A stretch of 64,000 nt of DNA. It comes from Stercorarius parasiticus (Eukaryota > Chordata > Aves > Charadriiformes > Stercorariidae). The stretch covers positions 1,488,001-1,552,000 of the forward strand of contig VWZL01000808.1 in NCBI GenBank assembly GCA_013396915.1, read 5' to 3'. The notes under the pieces are model-generated. The model did no database searches and was not told the DNA's origin. It was given only the letters and a program-made list of their open reading frames with translations. The position numbers and the translations under genes are program-made. Positions 52,801 through 58,800 of the stretch are shown here, piece after piece (position 1 is the first letter of the stretch; each line of letters opens with the position of its first letter).

Positions 52801-55800
52801 ACATCTCCTGGTTTAATACTCTATTCAAACTACCCACGGCAAGTCACTCTAAGCCATTTTACTCCTCTCTGTATCACCCCAGTAATACCGTTATGGTCAA
52901 TTTTTACAACGTTAGTGCAGTGAGACCTGGTCTCGTTTGGCATAACCAACGTTTGTGCTTATTCCAAGGGCCCAACTTGTGCTTTTCTTTAACAAGTCAG
53001 CTTCTTGCTTATCTGGTGTGTTTTCCGAGTCCTGAAGTTAAAACTGTACTTTATCACGCTTTCATCACGTGCCGTGCTATTAATCTTCCTCTTGAGTTTT
53101 CTAGTTGAAATAACAGTAGAGTGACAATGTGCTTCAGCAAAGGCTGAATTAATACAGTCAGTATTCTAGCTTTTGAGTATTTAGCATGGACTTCAAAGCC
53201 TTTAATTTTGTGGACTAGTAACAAAGCTCCTATGGTGCGTAATCATTGGAGGAAGTAACTTGGTTCAGAAAACAATTGTGTATGTATTTAGGGCAGTAGG
53301 AAGGACAGCATGTTTAAAGAAATAAATGCATGCTATTTAAGCTGTCAGAACTGGGATCTCCATGAGCATAGTGGTGCATGTATAGGTAGAGCATCTCTTT
53401 GGATGAAATTGTAAGCTTAAGAGTTTGTCTTACGTGCTTGAAGCTCAAGTTTTACATTCTTTTTTTCAAACCCCTTTTAAAAAAGGTCTTGCAAAATACA
53501 GACTTTGAGTGATTACTTTTCTCATTCTGTACTCCACTGAAGAAGACGGATGTTGTGTTCTTGCAAAGAAATCCCTGTACAAATGAAAGAATTCTGATGA
53601 AAATGTAGTGTTACATGTTTTGCTGCAGACTTTACATGGAAAGAAATGTACTGCCAGGTTTTCTCTTAAAGTTTAAAAAGGGAGAGCCTAGCACGTGCAA
53701 CTTATTCAGATTATTGAAAATTTGATCAGTGATGAGGGCACATAATTGACAAAAATACTAGGAAAATGAAGAAACATGATTGGTTTATTTACAGACTTTT
53801 CTTTCATCTACTATTTCCTGAGTGTGTGAGAAACAAAAACACTAAAGAAAAAAAAGTGAGTGATTAACCCAATGTGAGCATTTCTAGAACCAGACGTTAG
53901 TGACGTGAAGTCTATAATCAGTAGTTGCTGTCTGTTTTTATACACGTTCATCCAGTCTTAGTGTTTTAGAATAGCCTTAAATATGCTGTCTGCTTTAAAT
54001 ACTGTTTGCTGGCTGTGTTCTGCTGCAGTAGAACGTTTTAAACCATTCTGATTAAAGAGATTATTAGTATTTTTTGCTAAAACTTTGAACGAACCTTTCA
54101 CAGGCCTTGAAAGAGGAGGAGAAACACTGCTTATTAAAAGAAAAAGAAAAAAGCCAAAAGAAAATATAAGAACCCCCCAAAAAAACACAAACAGACCAAA
54201 ACTGTTTTCTGTCTGTTTGCAATGCCTTCTCACTGCAGCATGGCTTCTAGCCTGAATAATTTTTGCAACTGAGTATAAGATCAGGTCTGCAGACCAAGTT
54301 CGAGTTAAGACATTGTCTTCGAAGTAACTGAGTTTCTGAAATAAAGATTAAAGGATGCGTGTGCCCTATGGAGAAAACCACTTTCTTTTGTTCATTTGCT
54401 TGCAGAAATCATACCATGTACTTTGCCAGCATTTGGTTAATGCAGTAAAAGCATAAGAGAGAAACTTAACATCGTGGAGTAAAAGATTTTGATTTGGGTG
54501 GTAAAACTCTTTACAGCTACCGAAGCCTTGCATTTCTATCTTAACCAAACATATTTGCCTGTTTTCTTGTCTATTATGTTATGATTGGCTGGATTCTTGG
54601 TTCACAGGGATTTGTTTGCTGTTGATGAGTAGGTGTAATTAGCAATAGTTCTTGCACAAAGCAGGTGGAGCTTCAAGATAATATCTGTTTGTATTAGATG
54701 AAATAAGATATTACTGCTTATTAAGCATATCACATATGTTATCTTCCTGCAATATGGGCTTTTACTGTAATGACCACCTTGTAGCTGCTTGTCTGTTGGG
54801 AGAGAACATGGTAAAACTTACAGCTTTCCATACAGTAAAGCTTGAAGTTGGTTCTTACTGGGGTTTTTTTGTTGTTGTTATTTGCATTAAAGGAGTAATT
54901 TCAGTCATACGAATAGCTGTGGGCAAATTGAAGGAGACTGATGAGTAGATCTGCTCTAAAGTTCTTGTGGCCAAAAAATCCTTTTACAGTGTCCGTACAC
55001 TAGACATAGTATACTAATTTATTTAAAAGAAAATAATCGAAATGCTTGCGGCAATTGTATGTTCAGCTTTGAATCACAGTGTATTGGAGATGTGTGAGCA
55101 GGGTCTATTTGGGCTTAAGTGCAAGAACTTGGTTAATTTTGTGGCTCAAGACATTTTAACTCATATGCAAATTGTACCATTGTTTCCACATTTAGAACTG
55201 TAGGAATCTCATTTCAAATTTACAAACCAGAAAACGAGTACTTAGACGTGATTCAGCTAACTTAAAACTTTTCCAGCTTCTGATAGAAGATGTTTTATAT
55301 CATGTGTCCTAAATTAACAACAGAAAAGCCACTTTAAAAAGTAGGATGTGTTTTGGCTTTTCTGCTAATATTCATAAAACAGCGAGGAAGACAGTCTATA
55401 GCAGTTTGATGATGTCTCTGTACAAAGTGCTTTAAATTGGGAAAAATGAATAAACTGTAAAAGTGACCCAAATTTGCTTGATTCTTTTCATATGTGGCCG
55501 TCTTTATATTAATTATAGTACAAAAAGAACTAAATATTGAGACATGATTTTTTTTCAACTTGACACTCCATTTTTTCATTGTTATGTCTTCCTTGATCCA
55601 AGAACAAATGGTTTTGCATTCACAAATGTAATTTCCAATATATTTTTTTTTATTCCATATAGTTCTTTTTCCTTTTTTGATTACTGGTGGATTAGTGGAT
55701 TGCTGTTTAGAAAGTTAAACATTAGAAAAAATAAACTGATGCCTTTGTAAAAGCACTGGTTGACGTGACAGTCTTTTCAACACAGTCACAAGATTAAAGG

Positions 55801-58800
55801 GGGAAGGAAGGAAAGTGAAATAAAAAAAACCCCAAACCTAAGGAACTACTCCTATTGCAAATAATTCTCCCCAACAATTTTACCCAGGTTCACCTTTTCT
55901 AGCCAATGAAGATGGTGTGCTCGGAGGTGTGATAGTTCTTCGGTCTTGCAGGTGTTCGGCAGAGCCTGAATCATCACAGGAAAAGCCAACTTTACTAGGT
56001 AAGAAATTCTTACTCATTTTTATTTGAGCGAGGTGCTAACTCAAAGTGCAAGATGAAATAAAAACTGTCTCTGCAGGTTTGCCATTGCTCAGAGTCCACA
56101 GAGAAAAAAAAAAAGGAAATTGTTTGAGATGATAAAACTCTAGAAAGTGAAATAAGTAGTATTAGCCTTGTTTGTTCTCTAAAACTCTGGAAAAGAGCAT
56201 TCTTTCTGCCTCATTATTTCTAAGGAGAAATGTGATTCAGAGGGTTATGTGGGATCCTTCTAAAACCATGGAATAGAAATAACAGTTGCTTGTGGTGAGG
56301 CAGGTTATGTTCCTTATAGAAAAAAAAATCATACTTTGAGCTAGGGGTAATGCTGGAGGGGTGTGACAGTTTACTGCTTCTCAGGGGCTTATTTGCTAAA
56401 AACGCTATCTATAAAGTTCTTTGTTCCTCCTTTCTGCAGGACAAAATATGAAAATTTGGAGGATACATTTAAAATTTGGAAGGGAAGTTGTTTTATGGTT
56501 AGATTTTTTTTTTTTTTGTTATGGCCAGGAAAATCTGTTCAGATAAGTCACAGTTAACTATTTGCATATGCAGACAACAGGAGTACTTGCTGGTTTTATT
56601 GACATCAGCAAAAAACTGTACTTCACCTCCATCAGTAAGGAGGCTCTGAGTAAAAAAGCTCTGAGCTTTTTGGCCTTCAGTCCTCTTTGTCTTCTGAAAA
56701 CAAGATCCTCATCTGTCTCGCTGCTTTATAGCAGAATGAGTGTATTATAGTAATCTGTCATACGGTCAAACTGTCATGCCCCCATGACTGGGGGCATATG
56801 AATTACTTCAGCATGACACTTGTACCATCTCCTTTCCTGTGGTGCTCCTCAGATGTGGGCATGTGTGTCTGGTCATGCCATGTGCTTATGTATTCGGTCA
56901 CATGGACCTGTCTAGTATATATGTTATGCTACCAGAATTAAAGTTTTTTTTCCTTTGTGTAATCCTCTGCTTTATTATTGTTTCCCCAAGTTTTTCATGT
57001 TAGCGTTACAGGTTTGAAGTAGCTTTCATATCTTTTAAGCTCTGCCGTGACAAATTCGATCACCTAATTTAACTTCGTGTATTATGGCAGGTCATGGCAT
57101 CTCACCTGGTAATTCTTGAAATGCATAATTATTTTTTTTTTCTATCAGCTGTTGTTTAGAAAGACACCTCACCTTTGTTTTAATTCATTACTGCTTTTGT
57201 CACACTAAAGCTGACCATTGTGTCACCAGAGTTTGCCTGCCTACAGCCAGGCTGGAGTAGCAGGCAGAATGGGTGCTTAAGGTGAGCCAGCAGATAGATT
57301 CTTAATGATGGGTTAACCCACACAAGCTCTGGTATTTATTGCTGTCTGTTCAGTGACTGCCAGGATGTTAGGGTCAAGTTATTATAGTTGCACAGGATGA
57401 GGTGTGTGTTATCTCTCAGTTTTGTTCTCATATGACACCTTGCTAGTCTGCATTACAAGAATCTTTACATATCATGTACTACTTGGTGTTAGTCGACTTG
57501 ATCCCCCCCCCTTCAGTCATTCCCTCCAATAAGTAGTTTTGCTCAATACAGTCGATAACATTCATGTTTCTCTACCCAACAGTTGAAGTCTATGAGTGTT
57601 TTATGCTTTCGGTCAACATCTCATCTTGTTGTCATCTTCGTTTCATGTACCTTTATTTTGCTGTTACAAAGAACCAGAGATTTGGGAGGGGAAGCCTTAC
57701 ACTTCTGATGATGGTTCTGGGATTATTCTGATGGACAGCAAAGGAATTTTGGGAAAACATTTTAGAAATAGCTTTTGTATGTTATATTGTTTTGAGTTGG
57801 TACTTGAAGAGCTTGTCTTTTTGAAGTAGACTGTAAAATAGACTTTGACAAATATTTTATTCTTGTCTTTCAATTATTTGAAAGCCAAGGCTGTCTAATC
57901 CCGACTCCAGAATGAGGGCATGGCTTGCTAAACATATAGAGAATGTTGCAAGTTTGATTTACAGTTTTCAGATTTAAGAATGGAATAATTATGATGTTAT
58001 TGATCTAGTGGAAGAGCATCCTACAACATAAACTCTATCCCTAAAAAGGAGTTAAGAAAATGGAAATACAAGTTCGATTAAATAAGAACAAACAAGATCA
58101 ACTTAACTTTCAATTTTTTTTTTTGTTTGGAAGTGAGAGAAATCTTTCTATTCATTTAATGTTTGTCGTTCATGTAAGAACACATGTTCCTATTACGGAA
58201 GATTTGGTATTTTTTCCTCAAAATTAATAAAGAAAAACACCATATATCATACATAAGTAATGACTATTTGTCTGTTGATTTTTGGTTTTCTTTCCACTGA
58301 AATAAGATTAATGTAGCACAGCTTATTCTAAAGATATTTTATTTTCTAAAGATATAAAGAAATTTCTAAAGAAATTTCTGTACCACAGAAATTTCCTGTC
58401 TTATAGTGTATGCTGAGTTAACGTATAATTTAACATGTGTAGTATTTGGGTTGTTTGGGTTGAAGATAAGTTGCGTAATACCAAAGAACTCAGTGTATAG
58501 AATAACCAAATCTCATGTCTTTGTTGCAGGGATTATCTTTTTTATTTATTTTTTTAAACTATTGAAACAAATTGCAAGAAAGCGATTTATTAAATGGGTG
58601 AAAATATGTAAAATTAGTGTCTTCAGATAGGTATGTAATTTAGGATTTTCATTGTAATTTCACTACTTGTAGTAGCTGGCAATAACCAAGTTTCATGCTA
58701 GTACATGCTGTCTTTGGTTGACAATGTAGAGGGAAAAAAGTATTAAAAACTTAAAAGAATATGCCTAGAGTTATCAAAGGCAAAGAAAATAATATGTTGA

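Larger units (their letters stand above)
45948..55887. other. TASP1: TASP1 intron (9.9 kb)
   Basis: Phase-1 intron. Perfect hairpins lie at 48744-48769 and 50655-50677, and a slightly CpG-richer patch lies around 50640-50830. The rest is AT-rich with no recognised repeat or gene. Open frames such as 52465-52791 (minus) and 52770-53108 (plus) overlap each other and have no family signal. Confidence 0.8.
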
